Assembly (NCBI GenBank): GCA_963976815.1
Contig: CAXBLU010000002.1
Location: 310,001 to 374,000 of the forward strand
DNA: 64,000 bases
Direction: 5' to 3'
Origin: JAHRVQ01 sp963976815
Lineage (GTDB): Bacteria > Pseudomonadota > Gammaproteobacteria > Pseudomonadales > Azotimanducaceae
Numbering within the stretch: position 1 is the stretch's first letter; every line of letters starts with the position of its first letter. This document shows, one piece after another, positions 35,352-43,386 of this stretch. A program made the translations under genes and the position numbers. The notes below the pieces were generated by a model that saw only the letters and a program-made list of their open reading frames with translations, had not been told where the DNA came from and did not search any database.

Positions 35352-35388
35352 CGGATATAATCCGATCCGAGGCAGAAATCGCTGCCTC
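35352..35388 (+). promoter_or_regulatory. TATAAT promoter inside a palindrome, followed by a 5' hairpin
   Basis: CGGAT-ATA-ATCCG (35352-35364) is a perfect inverted repeat containing TATAAT (35356-35361). Immediately after it is GAGGCAG (35369-35375) / CTGCCTC (35382-35388), a perfect 7-bp stem around AAATCG. If TATAAT is the -10 element the transcript would begin at about the hairpin, some 10 nt before the TonB receptor ribosome site. The -35 region is poor, so an activator may be needed. Confidence 0.45.
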
Positions 35389-35413
35389 TGCTATAACTAA
35401 AGGATATCTATAA

Positions 35414-37834
35414 TTGGGTGTCCCGGTCATGGGCGTGCGCTGGTTGTTGTTGTTCGTACCGCTTTTGGTTCACGCGGATATCGAAGAGGTAGTAGTTGTA
35501 GCGGAAAAGCGGCAAACCACTGAGAGAAACGTTGCGATGTCTCTCGATGTGCTGGGCGGTGAAGAAATGCTTAGACGGCAAATCCTGGATGGCGATGATA
35601 TCCAGGATACAGCGCCGAACCTCGCGCTTAATCAAAAATCCGCGATAAAGTCCGGTCTCGCTATTAGAGGTATTGGTACGGATTCGTTTCATATTTCTGG
35701 TCAAGAATCGGTGGGGAGCTTTCTCGATGAGGTTGCCCTCGTGTCTCCGTTTGTCAGTCAGATTGCGCTCTGGGATATGGATCACCTAGAGGTATTGCGG
35801 GGCCCGCAAAATAGTCTGTACGGCCGAAATACAATAGGTGGTGCGGTCAACTATCTAACGCGCCAGGCCGACCCTAACGCAGCACTTAATGGAAGCGTTC
35901 AAGCTTCAACGGGCAGCGGTGCTGACAGGAGGCTGGAGGCTGCTGTGGGTATGCGTGTGGCGAATACCTTTGCGTTTCGTATTTCAGGCATTGATGAATC
36001 TAAGGATGGAGAATGGCGGAACCTCGCAACCGGCAAAGACTACGGTGGACTTAAACGAAATGGGTTTCGGGTTAATACCCGCTGGCGAGTTCAAGCGCAA
36101 ACTGATTTACGGTTTTCCTATATGCAGGCTGACATGCGCGTTGAATCTTTACCTCAGGTTTGGCTGGGAGACCTGGATGAGACAGGACAGGGGAATTGCC
36201 CTGTTCAAGGTGTCAGCGCAGTGGGTGGCAGAAATACCTGCACAACAAGAATCAATCAGAGTCAGCTAGACGGAAGTTCATATTTGACTCAAGCCTTTGC
36301 GCAGGGCAACACATCTTTGCTGGCAGCAGACCCATTGCAACCAGGGACCTATCTAGTCAATTACTCAGCGCCCTGGGGTGATACCTGGCAGGACCCCGCT
36401 GCTTCCCTCGCCAGCTCTCAGCTTGAACTGAGTGCCATCCATTTCAAACACGAATATCAAGTCATGACGCTGCATAGTGTCACGTCACATTTGAAGTACG
36501 ACGTTGATGCTAAGTTCTCAAGTGACCTCCACAGTTTTGCAAGCGCCCAACTCGGGCAGTGGGATATTTGGCAGCAAGAATTGCGACTCGCCTCCAGTGG
36601 AGACGGAAATGAAAAACTAAAGTGGCTGATAGGCGCCTATGTCGCCCTGCAGGATTCAGAAGAGGATACGATTGTCCTCCGAACTGATCGTGGGATTGCG
36701 CCGGGCATACTCATTGATAACCGATTTAGAAATTATTCACTCTTTGGTCAGGTCGATTATCAACTCTCTAGGTCCCTGTTGTTGACCGTTGGCCTTCGTC
36801 ATTCGAAAGAAGTCCTGGAAGCCAGGCGCTACGAAAAGTGGGCCTGTAACACCAGCGCTCGAGCGGATGACTATCTGACTAACTTCCCGCCAGCTAAATT
36901 GGGTGGGCTACAAAGCAATGGCCTATCGGAGATAAATCGACTCAATCGTGCTGTGATTGAGTCGGAGTGTAGTGATATATCCTTCGGGCCGATTCCCACT
37001 TTAAGATTTTCTGCCAACACCAGGTCTGAGATATTAGATCTTCAAGAGCAGCATCTATCGGAGACAGGATGGAACGCTCGATTGGCATGGCGAGGCACTC
37101 GAAATCAGATCCTGTTTTTCACTGCATCGAATAGCTTTAAGGGAGGTGCCTATGACAACCGGGCGCTTGGAGATGGATCCGCCCCCATTGACCCTGAGTA
37201 TTTGACCGCCATCGAGATCGGCTATAAAGATCAGTTTTTTGAAGGGCAGTTGACCATTGATGCGGCGCTTTTCAAATATCGCTGGGATGATCAACAGCTT
37301 TTTGAAGTTGTGGCCGGAAACCCGCAGACACTTAATATAAAGGAGACTGATATTTTAGGTGCCGAGCTAAACCTCGAATGGTGGATGTCAGAAAATTGGA
37401 GCTCTGGAGTGGCGTTGGGTCTCCTTGATTCTGAAATTACAGGCCTTTCAGATAATCACCCAGCAGCGTCGTTGGCTGCGGTCGGAAACGAAATCACCAA
37501 TGCACCTAACTATACCGCGCACATGTTCATTCGCTATGGCGCAAACTGGATGAATGGTCGATTCGATATGGAATTCAGATCTCGGTATGTGGGACCTCAA
37601 TATTTACTGATTAGTAACAGTCGTGGCAGTGAGTTGTCGAGCTATCGGATGTTGGATGCAAGCATTGGGTATCAGTTTGGTTCGGAGCAGCAATACTCCA
37701 TTCGATTAGCCGGTAATAATCTGACGGAAACTCGAAGCTATTCGAGAATAGCCGGGGGCCCCGGTGAGTTTGCCTGGAATGTGCTTGGTTCAGGTATGAA
37801 GCACTACACGCTGCAACTGGGAGCGGAATTCTGA
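35414..37834 (+). CDS. TonB-dependent outer-membrane receptor
   Basis: An 806-residue receptor. TTG 35414 has AAGGA 9 nt before it; ATG 35429 (MGVRWLLLFVPLLVHA) gives a cleaner signal peptide. The TonB box region reads IEEVVVVAEKRQTTERNV. The plug domain has GEEMLRRQILDGDDIQDTAPNLALNQKSAIKSGLAIRGIGTD and VEVLRGPQNSLYGRNTIGGAVNYLTRQ (residues about 45-150). The remaining 650 residues form the 22-strand barrel, ending in aromatic-rich GMKHYTLQLGAEF with a terminal phenylalanine. It imports a metal chelate or organic ligand; the ligand is not clear. The histidine kinase gene overlaps or abuts its stop. Confidence 0.92.
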   Translation: MGVPVMGVRWLLLFVPLLVHADIEEVVVVAEKRQTTERNVAMSLDVLGGEEMLRRQILDGDDIQDTAPNLALNQKSAIKSGLAIRGIGTDSFHISGQESVGSFLDEVALVSPFVSQIALWDMDHLEVLRGPQNSLYGRNTIGGAVNYLTRQADPNAALNGSVQASTGSGADRRLEAAVGMRVANTFAFRISGIDESKDGEWRNLATGKDYGGLKRNGFRVNTRWRVQAQTDLRFSYMQADMRVESLPQVWLGDLDETGQGNCPVQGVSAVGGRNTCTTRINQSQLDGSSYLTQAFAQGNTSLLAADPLQPGTYLVNYSAPWGDTWQDPAASLASSQLELSAIHFKHEYQVMTLHSVTSHLKYDVDAKFSSDLHSFASAQLGQWDIWQQELRLASSGDGNEKLKWLIGAYVALQDSEEDTIVLRTDRGIAPGILIDNRFRNYSLFGQVDYQLSRSLLLTVGLRHSKEVLEARRYEKWACNTSARADDYLTNFPPAKLGGLQSNGLSEINRLNRAVIESECSDISFGPIPTLRFSANTRSEILDLQEQHLSETGWNARLAWRGTRNQILFFTASNSFKGGAYDNRALGDGSAPIDPEYLTAIEIGYKDQFFEGQLTIDAALFKYRWDDQQLFEVVAGNPQTLNIKETDILGAELNLEWWMSENWSSGVALGLLDSEITGLSDNHPAASLAAVGNEITNAPNYTAHMFIRYGANWMNGRFDMEFRSRYVGPQYLLISNSRGSELSSYRMLDASIGYQFGSEQQYSIRLAGNNLTETRSYSRIAGGPGEFAWNVLGSGMKHYTLQLGAEF

Positions 37835-40488
37835 TTAGGCTGGGCAGAATCCTCGTCGACAAAATTCCTATTGCGGATCTGGTCGGCTCAATTGTACTAG
37901 TCGTGAGCCTTGGGCTTATGGCTGTATTGTTTTTCTACGTTCAATCGAATATTGAATCGGAGTCGCGCTCGCGTTTTGAAATGGAGGCGCAAACCCATGC
38001 TGCCAATATTGAAGCGGCAGTACAGCAAAGGGTGATGCAGGTGGCCGCGGTGACCAATCTGTTTGCAACAAGCCAGTGGGTCTCGAAGGCGGAATACGAT
38101 CGAATGATTGAGCTGGTTTATCAAGAGTTTCCTGATAATCGTCGGGTTACCTGGGTAAATTGGGGAAGCCCCGACACGCTGAAAGCGCTAGAACAAAAAA
38201 TCAGGCAAAATCCCCAGGAGAACCTCCGGGAATTCAGTTTCTTTAATTTTTTTCGCGGGGAAGCTAAACCGATTGATCTAGCGAGTCGGCAAAAAATCGC
38301 TGGTGTTACTTATACTTATCCCGATACCAGGCTCGAAAATTTTCTTGGTAGAAACCTCAGAAATCTTCCCGTGTGGTCGTTGATAGGGCCAGCATTCGAA
38401 CAAAAATCGTTGGTGCTATCTGGCTTTCGAGAACCCCTCGAACCCGCTGGCAGGGCTCCCTTTTTTATGATTGTGCATCCTATTGGGTCAATCAACGATT
38501 CCGACTCAAAAATAAGTAAAGGGGCCATAGTCTCGGCGAATTATTTGCCGGATATTTTCCACAATACCGTGGCGCAGTTCGAAAGATCTGATTTTGACTA
38601 TTTACTGATTGCGGCGGATGGTTCTGGGTTTGAGTTTCCATCGGAACGTTTGTTCTTGAACACTAAGGATGTCGCGGCTCCCTCAGAACGGTTTCAAATT
38701 ACGATGCCTTTTAAAGTTGTGAATGATGAATGGCAACTGAGGGTGGTTTCGAATACACCAGTGAGCCTTAGTGCTAATCGAGTTTTGCTTACACTTATTC
38801 TGGTCGCAGGAACGATTCTGTCGTTGTTGATGGCGGGAATGGCGAGACTAATTTTGAGCCAAAATCAGCGCCTTTCTATTGGTATCCGAGAAAAAACCGC
38901 GCAAATTACTAGTGTCAATGCTGATCTGGAGCAGGCTATGTTGCTCGCGAAATCTGCTAACGATGCAAAGAGTGCATTCTTGTCCAATATGAGCCATGAA
39001 ATGCGCACGCCCCTGAATGGAATTGTTGGGTTGACTGAATTGTGTCTTCGTACGGATCTCAATCCTAAGCAGGTTGATTATCTGAGCAAGGTTAAAACCT
39101 CGGCGGATCATCTCGGCATTGTGATTAGCGACATTCTCGATTTTTCGAAAATTGAAAGTGGCTATCTGGTGCTCGATGAACATCCTTTCTCTCTGGATAA
39201 AGTGGTCGAGCAGTTGAGTGCAACCCTTGGTGTCATCGCCGAAGAAAAGGGAATCGAATTTAGTTGTACCGTAAGCGAACGAACCCCACCGGATATGTTT
39301 GGTGACGGGGTTCGGCTCACGCAAATATTAATGAATCTGGGTTCTAACGCTGTAAAATTTACTGAGAAAGGGTTTGTGAAATTGTCCTTGGACGCAGAAC
39401 CAATCGGGAACTCTAGCAAATATCGACTTGTGTGCTGTGTTGAAGATACTGGAATTGGTGTTGATCCTGATCAGTTGGAATTTTTGTTTGAGGGGTTTTC
39501 CCAGGCTGATATTAGTACCACTCGAAAGTATGGTGGCACCGGACTTGGGTTAAGTATCAGTCAGAAGTTGTGCCGGCTGATGGGCGGAGAAATAACAGTA
39601 ACAAGCAAATCCGGTCGCGGTAGCAAGTTTGTTGCAGCCATCAATGTTCAGGTCAACGATTGCCTTGTGTTGGGTGACAGTCGACCCGTTTTCCCGAGTC
39701 CCATCCGAGTACTTGTGCTAGATGATAGTGCAGCAGCGCGGCAAATTTTGCGTGAAACACTGACCGCAATGGGGGCGGATGTTTTTGTCGAACGTGACGC
39801 CAGGCAGGCGTTGGTAGCATTAAGTACGGAAGATTTTGACGCAGTGGTTTTGGATTGGACCATGCCAATCATGAGTGGTCAGGCCTTTCTGGAATCCGCC
39901 AGGTCACAAGGCCTGATGAAAAACATTAAGGTGACGGTACTGTCAGCTTATGATGTTAGTTTGATTCGTGTACAACTGCACGATGACACTATCCGCGTCC
40001 TTAAAAAGCCCTGTACTGAACTTCAGCTCTTTGGTGCCATTGCTCGAGAGTTGTCCCTGGATGCACCAGGCACTTTCCAGAAATCTGTTCCGGAGGAGGA
40101 GTTGCTTAAGGATTTGCATATTTTGGTTGTTGAGGACAATTTGATCAATCAACAACTGGTTGAGGGTCTGCTCGAAGATTACGGTGCAGAGGTCACCCTG
40201 GCTGACAACGGTCGGGAAGCCATAGAAGTCTTGGCGAATGATCGAACGGTGGATCTTGTATTGATGGATATCAATATGCCCGTTATGGATGGTGTGGCCG
40301 CTACTAAGAAAATACGACAGGACTCTTCACTTGATACGTTACCGATCATTGCCCTGTCAGCGAATGTGAGCAAAGAAGATGTCGAACAGTATCTTGAGGT
40401 CGGTATGAATAGCCACATTGCGAAACCCTTTGAACCCCTTGAACTTGCCGAACGTATCAGAAGTAGTCTTGTTCAAGATGCTGACTAA
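37831..40488 (+). CDS. CHASE-domain hybrid sensor histidine kinase with two receiver domains
   Basis: About 885 residues if translation starts at CTG 37831, 861 from GTG 37903. The upstream option is preferred: GGGAG lies 7 nt before CTG, the CTG overlaps the receptor stop as CTGA, and the frame then begins LIRLGRILVDK followed by a full membrane helix (IADLVGSIVLVVSLGLMAVLF), which the GTG would cut in half. A periplasmic CHASE domain follows (HAANIEAAVQQRV ... FFMIVHPI), a second helix near residue 320, HisKA (SHEMRTPLNGIVG), ATPase (DTGIGVDPD, GGTGLGLSISQK), a degenerate-looking first receiver (LVLDDSAAARQIL, DAVVLDWTMP) and a second receiver (ILVVEDNLINQQL, LVLMDINMPVMDG, HIAKPF). Confidence 0.85.
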   Translation: MIRLGRILVDKIPIADLVGSIVLVVSLGLMAVLFFYVQSNIESESRSRFEMEAQTHAANIEAAVQQRVMQVAAVTNLFATSQWVSKAEYDRMIELVYQEFPDNRRVTWVNWGSPDTLKALEQKIRQNPQENLREFSFFNFFRGEAKPIDLASRQKIAGVTYTYPDTRLENFLGRNLRNLPVWSLIGPAFEQKSLVLSGFREPLEPAGRAPFFMIVHPIGSINDSDSKISKGAIVSANYLPDIFHNTVAQFERSDFDYLLIAADGSGFEFPSERLFLNTKDVAAPSERFQITMPFKVVNDEWQLRVVSNTPVSLSANRVLLTLILVAGTILSLLMAGMARLILSQNQRLSIGIREKTAQITSVNADLEQAMLLAKSANDAKSAFLSNMSHEMRTPLNGIVGLTELCLRTDLNPKQVDYLSKVKTSADHLGIVISDILDFSKIESGYLVLDEHPFSLDKVVEQLSATLGVIAEEKGIEFSCTVSERTPPDMFGDGVRLTQILMNLGSNAVKFTEKGFVKLSLDAEPIGNSSKYRLVCCVEDTGIGVDPDQLEFLFEGFSQADISTTRKYGGTGLGLSISQKLCRLMGGEITVTSKSGRGSKFVAAINVQVNDCLVLGDSRPVFPSPIRVLVLDDSAAARQILRETLTAMGADVFVERDARQALVALSTEDFDAVVLDWTMPIMSGQAFLESARSQGLMKNIKVTVLSAYDVSLIRVQLHDDTIRVLKKPCTELQLFGAIARELSLDAPGTFQKSVPEEELLKDLHILVVEDNLINQQLVEGLLEDYGAEVTLADNGREAIEVLANDRTVDLVLMDINMPVMDGVAATKKIRQDSSLDTLPIIALSANVSKEDVEQYLEVGMNSHIAKPFEPLELAERIRSSLVQDAD

Positions 40489-40551
40489 GTCGTTCCTGTT
40501 CTTGCTATTCCTCCGCTAGAGCCCAACCAGTCCATTTATCAGCCTGCCCAT

Positions 40552-40586
40552 TCATAATAATCGTTATGTTAATGATAGTGATTTGC
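40552..40586 (+). promoter_or_regulatory. Fur-box cluster upstream of the porin gene
   Basis: GTTAATGATAGTGATTTGC (40568-40586) agrees with the 19-bp Fur consensus GATAATGATAATCATTATC at 14 positions by direct alignment. An overlapping, weaker match with inverted-repeat character, CATAATAATCGTTATG, covers 40553-40568. The pair lies about 60-90 bp before the porin start and should repress it when iron is sufficient. Confidence 0.65.
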
Positions 40587-40645
40587 GGTTGGATTCCGAC
40601 AGCTGTACTATTCGCTCCCCTTACAGTCTAGGCAGCAGAAGTACC

Positions 40646-41920
40646 ATGAAGTTTCTATTTTCTCCGAAACTAGCGGTTTTGTTACTCACAGGTATCCTGG
40701 TACTTCCGGTCCAGGCCGATACGCCGGATATTGACCAGATCTGGAAGATTGTCCAGCAACAGCAACTCAGGATTGAGCAGCTAGAAGATCGGCTGGCCAA
40801 TAGCCAAAACCAGCTAGAGGAAACCCAGGCGCAACTCGCTCAGGAATCTAGCAAGTTAGAGGCAGCTGAAGTCGCGATTGAAAACACGGTTGCCGCGGTC
40901 AGTTCAGCAAGTTTCTCGGAGCCCTCTTCTGGCACGACAATCGGTGGCTATGGAGAGCTGCACTATAACGATTTAGATAATGGGGAAGAAATTGATTTTC
41001 ATCGCTTTGTGATGCTTTTCTCTCACCAGTTTTCCGACACTCTGGCATTCCATTCAGAGCTTGAAGTTGAGCATTCCCTGGCTGGCGAAGGAAAGCCTGG
41101 AGAAGTTGAGGTCGAGCAGGCGTATATTCAGTGGGGCTATGCTCAGGATCACCACGCTAAACTCGGGTTGTTTCTATTGCCGATTGGTCTTTTGAATGAA
41201 ACCCACGAGCCGGATACGTTTTTTGGTGTTGAACGAAATAATGTTGAGAAGAATATTATCCCCTCAACCTGGTGGGAAGCTGGTCTGGGACTGAGTGGTG
41301 AGATTGCACCGGGTTGGGGTTATGACGTTGCGATGCACTCGGGATTAAAGCTCGACACAACTAACACCAGTGCCAGTAGCCGATCGAGCATTCGCTCCTC
41401 AAGACAAAAAGTTGCCGAGGCCAATGCTGATAGCCTGGCGTACACAGCTCGCTTACGTTATTCAGGCTACCCCGGTTTTCAATGGAATACGTCGATTCAA
41501 TATCAATCCGATCTTGCTCAAGGTGATGCTGATGCCATTGGAATTGGCGAAATCAGCGGGCTGCTGTTTGAAACAAACATCTCTTATCAACGGGGTGGGT
41601 TTGAGATGCGCGCCCTGTACGCCTCCTGGGATATCGATAATGAAATTGAATTATTGAATTCCGGCTCTGATGAGCAACGGGGCTGGTATCTCGAGCCTTC
41701 ATATACATTCGAAAATGGCCTCGGCTTGTTCGTTCGGTACGGTGGGTATGATCTGACAGCAGGTAATAGTGCCGCAAGCGACGAGCGAAACCAGTTCGAT
41801 TTTGGTATTAACTACTGGTTGCATGAAAACGTTGTTATCAAGGCGGACTACCAGCGACAGGACAACGACAATGGAACTGACATAGATGGTTTCAATCTCG
41901 GAGTCGGCTATAGTTTCTAG
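40646..41920 (+). CDS. Outer-membrane porin (OprO/OprP-like) with periplasmic coiled coil
   Basis: 424 residues from the ATG at 40646, chosen for its signal peptide (MKFLFSPKLAVLLLTGILVLPVQA); the frame is open 21 codons upstream. A coiled coil follows (about 35-85, IWKIVQQQQLRIEQLEDRLANSQNQLEETQAQLAQE), which may trimerise or touch peptidoglycan. The barrel begins TTIGGYGELHYNDLDNGEEIDFHRFVMLFSHQFSD and has EVEQAYIQWGYAQDHHAKLGLFLLPIGLLNETHEPDTFFGVERN, as in phosphate-selective-porin-like proteins; it ends FNLGVGYSF with terminal Phe. A Fur-box cluster precedes it, and an FMN-binding protein gene overlaps its end. Confidence 0.87.
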   Translation: MKFLFSPKLAVLLLTGILVLPVQADTPDIDQIWKIVQQQQLRIEQLEDRLANSQNQLEETQAQLAQESSKLEAAEVAIENTVAAVSSASFSEPSSGTTIGGYGELHYNDLDNGEEIDFHRFVMLFSHQFSDTLAFHSELEVEHSLAGEGKPGEVEVEQAYIQWGYAQDHHAKLGLFLLPIGLLNETHEPDTFFGVERNNVEKNIIPSTWWEAGLGLSGEIAPGWGYDVAMHSGLKLDTTNTSASSRSSIRSSRQKVAEANADSLAYTARLRYSGYPGFQWNTSIQYQSDLAQGDADAIGIGEISGLLFETNISYQRGGFEMRALYASWDIDNEIELLNSGSDEQRGWYLEPSYTFENGLGLFVRYGGYDLTAGNSAASDERNQFDFGINYWLHENVVIKADYQRQDNDNGTDIDGFNLGVGYSF

Positions 41921-42500
41921 GTTGTTTTTCAACAAGCAGTTGAGTCGTGTCGGCTCAGCTGCTTTGTTATTTCTGTGTGTCTTCTTTACACCAACTGCAC
42001 TGGCTACGGTTTACATGACGGCAGAGGCCTTTGTCGAAAACAGCTTTGAGCTTGAGCCCACGGCAAAAAACCTCTGGCTGAAGGAAGTGCATCAACAGGC
42101 TGCGAAAAAACTACTGGGTCATCCCTATCGAAGTTTGCGATTACGTTATTGGGAGCAGGGGGATAAGACTGCATGGGTCCTCGATGAGATTGGTAAAGAA
42201 GAGCCCATCACCATTGGCGTTGTGATATCCAATAACCAAATCCAGGATGTGAAGATTCTCTCCTATCGAGAATCCCGTGGTGGTGAGGTGCGCCATCCTT
42301 TTTTCACAAATCAGTTTGTTGGGCTGTTTTTAAAACCTAATGATCGGTTGAGTGCACGAATCAATGGTATATCAGGTGCCACACTATCGGTCAGAGCTGT
42401 CTCGAATATCAGTCGTTATGCTTTGTACTTAAGTCAACAGCTAAGTGAACGGTCAGAGGGAGAGCAGGATAAGCCGCTCCCTAGTCAGGTTGAGAATTAG
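41886..42500 (+). CDS. Secreted FMN-binding domain protein
   Basis: 204 residues from ATG 41886, overlapping the porin gene by 35 bp; TTG 41922 directly after the porin stop is the other option. A signal peptide (VGSAALLFLCVFFTPTALA) is present in both cases. The mature protein is an FMN-binding domain with the covalent flavinylation motif SGATLS in RINGISGATLSVRAVSN, where ApbE-type transferases attach FMN to a threonine or serine (serine here). TIGVVISNNQIQDVKILSYRESRGGEV is the usual strand before it. It would carry electrons in the periplasm between the membrane and an acceptor. The PepSY gene starts 2 bp after its stop. Confidence 0.87.
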   Translation: MVSISESAIVSRLFFNKQLSRVGSAALLFLCVFFTPTALATVYMTAEAFVENSFELEPTAKNLWLKEVHQQAAKKLLGHPYRSLRLRYWEQGDKTAWVLDEIGKEEPITIGVVISNNQIQDVKILSYRESRGGEVRHPFFTNQFVGLFLKPNDRLSARINGISGATLSVRAVSNISRYALYLSQQLSERSEGEQDKPLPSQVEN

Positions 42501-42502
42501 GT

Positions 42503-43237
42503 ATGGAGCGTTCGAATCGCGCTTCGCGACGTGCTGCCCGCAAGGCACCACGGGTTGGTAAGCTCCGCAGACTGCATAAACAGGTTGGTGTTTTTGTTTC
42601 TGTGTTTTTATGCCTACTTGCGATCACGGGTATTGCCCTCAATCACTCTGAAGCCCTTGCGCTTGATAAAAAATATGTTCCAGGTTGGATTGCAGCGTTT
42701 TACCTTGGCTCTACCGAGGTACGAGGCATTCAGAAGGAAGATCAATATTTATACAGTTTTGGCGGGCAGCTTTTTGTTGATCGTGCTCCGGTTACTAGTT
42801 GTTTGGAACTGCAGGACTTTGAGTTTTTTGACGGCCAGGAAATTGCCCTTTGCGACGGGGGGCTAATAATCCTCACTCCGGACTTCCAGGTCATCGAGAG
42901 GATTGATAATAGTGTGGGTTTGCCCGAGGGCGTCGCAAATATTCAGGTTGATGACACGGGTTTTTTGGTGAATACAGACTCGACGTGGCAGTCCTTTGAT
43001 CTTTTGACTTTAGATTTGTCTCCCACGGAATTTTCTCAAGCAGTGCAAGCGCCTGCCTGGGTGCCGATTCCGACTGAGATGTTGTTAGGTGATTCAATAA
43101 CCTGGCAAAAATTCATCCTTGACCTGCATAGCGGTGTTGTCATTGGGCTTCCGGGCAAGCTCTTTGCCGATCTGGTGGCGCTATTGCTGATTGGTATGGC
43201 AATTAGTGGTGTCTGGATGTGGCGCAACATTCGCTAG
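42503..43237 (+). CDS. PepSY-associated membrane protein
   Basis: 244 residues. Basic N terminus then LRRLHKQVGVFVSVFLCLLAITGIALNHSEALAL, the PepSY-associated helix with the characteristic LHKQVG histidine. The middle 150 residues are periplasmic (DLHSGVVIGLPGKL near the end). A last helix reads LFADLVALLLIGMAISGVWMW. PepSY proteins of this type sit in the inner membrane and pair with flavoproteins in metal-reductase or iron-uptake clusters. Here it follows an FMN-binding protein gene directly and a Fur-box-preceded porin, so all three are probably one operon. Confidence 0.85.
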   Translation: MERSNRASRRAARKAPRVGKLRRLHKQVGVFVSVFLCLLAITGIALNHSEALALDKKYVPGWIAAFYLGSTEVRGIQKEDQYLYSFGGQLFVDRAPVTSCLELQDFEFFDGQEIALCDGGLIILTPDFQVIERIDNSVGLPEGVANIQVDDTGFLVNTDSTWQSFDLLTLDLSPTEFSQAVQAPAWVPIPTEMLLGDSITWQKFILDLHSGVVIGLPGKLFADLVALLLIGMAISGVWMWRNIR

Positions 43238-43324
43238 TGATATCGATACATCAAAATGCGGGTTTTGTAATTCTAATTTTTATCAACAATCCCAAAATTT
43301 AGCAGCCTAAATCAGAAAAATAGA

Positions 43325-43356
43325 AGCAATAGGATGGGCACTGTAGGGCCCATTGC
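43325..43356. terminator. Possible bidirectional terminator hairpin
   Basis: ATGGGC (43334-43339) / GCCCAT (43348-43353) with outer complementary AGCAAT-type ends (GCAAT ... TTGC) forms a bulged stem. On the minus strand a T-rich stretch (TCTATTTTT) follows about 9 nt later. It lies between converging genes ending at 43237 and 43387. Confidence 0.35.
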
Positions 43357-43386
43357 TAGATTATGCTTTGGTGGGCAGATGAAGTT

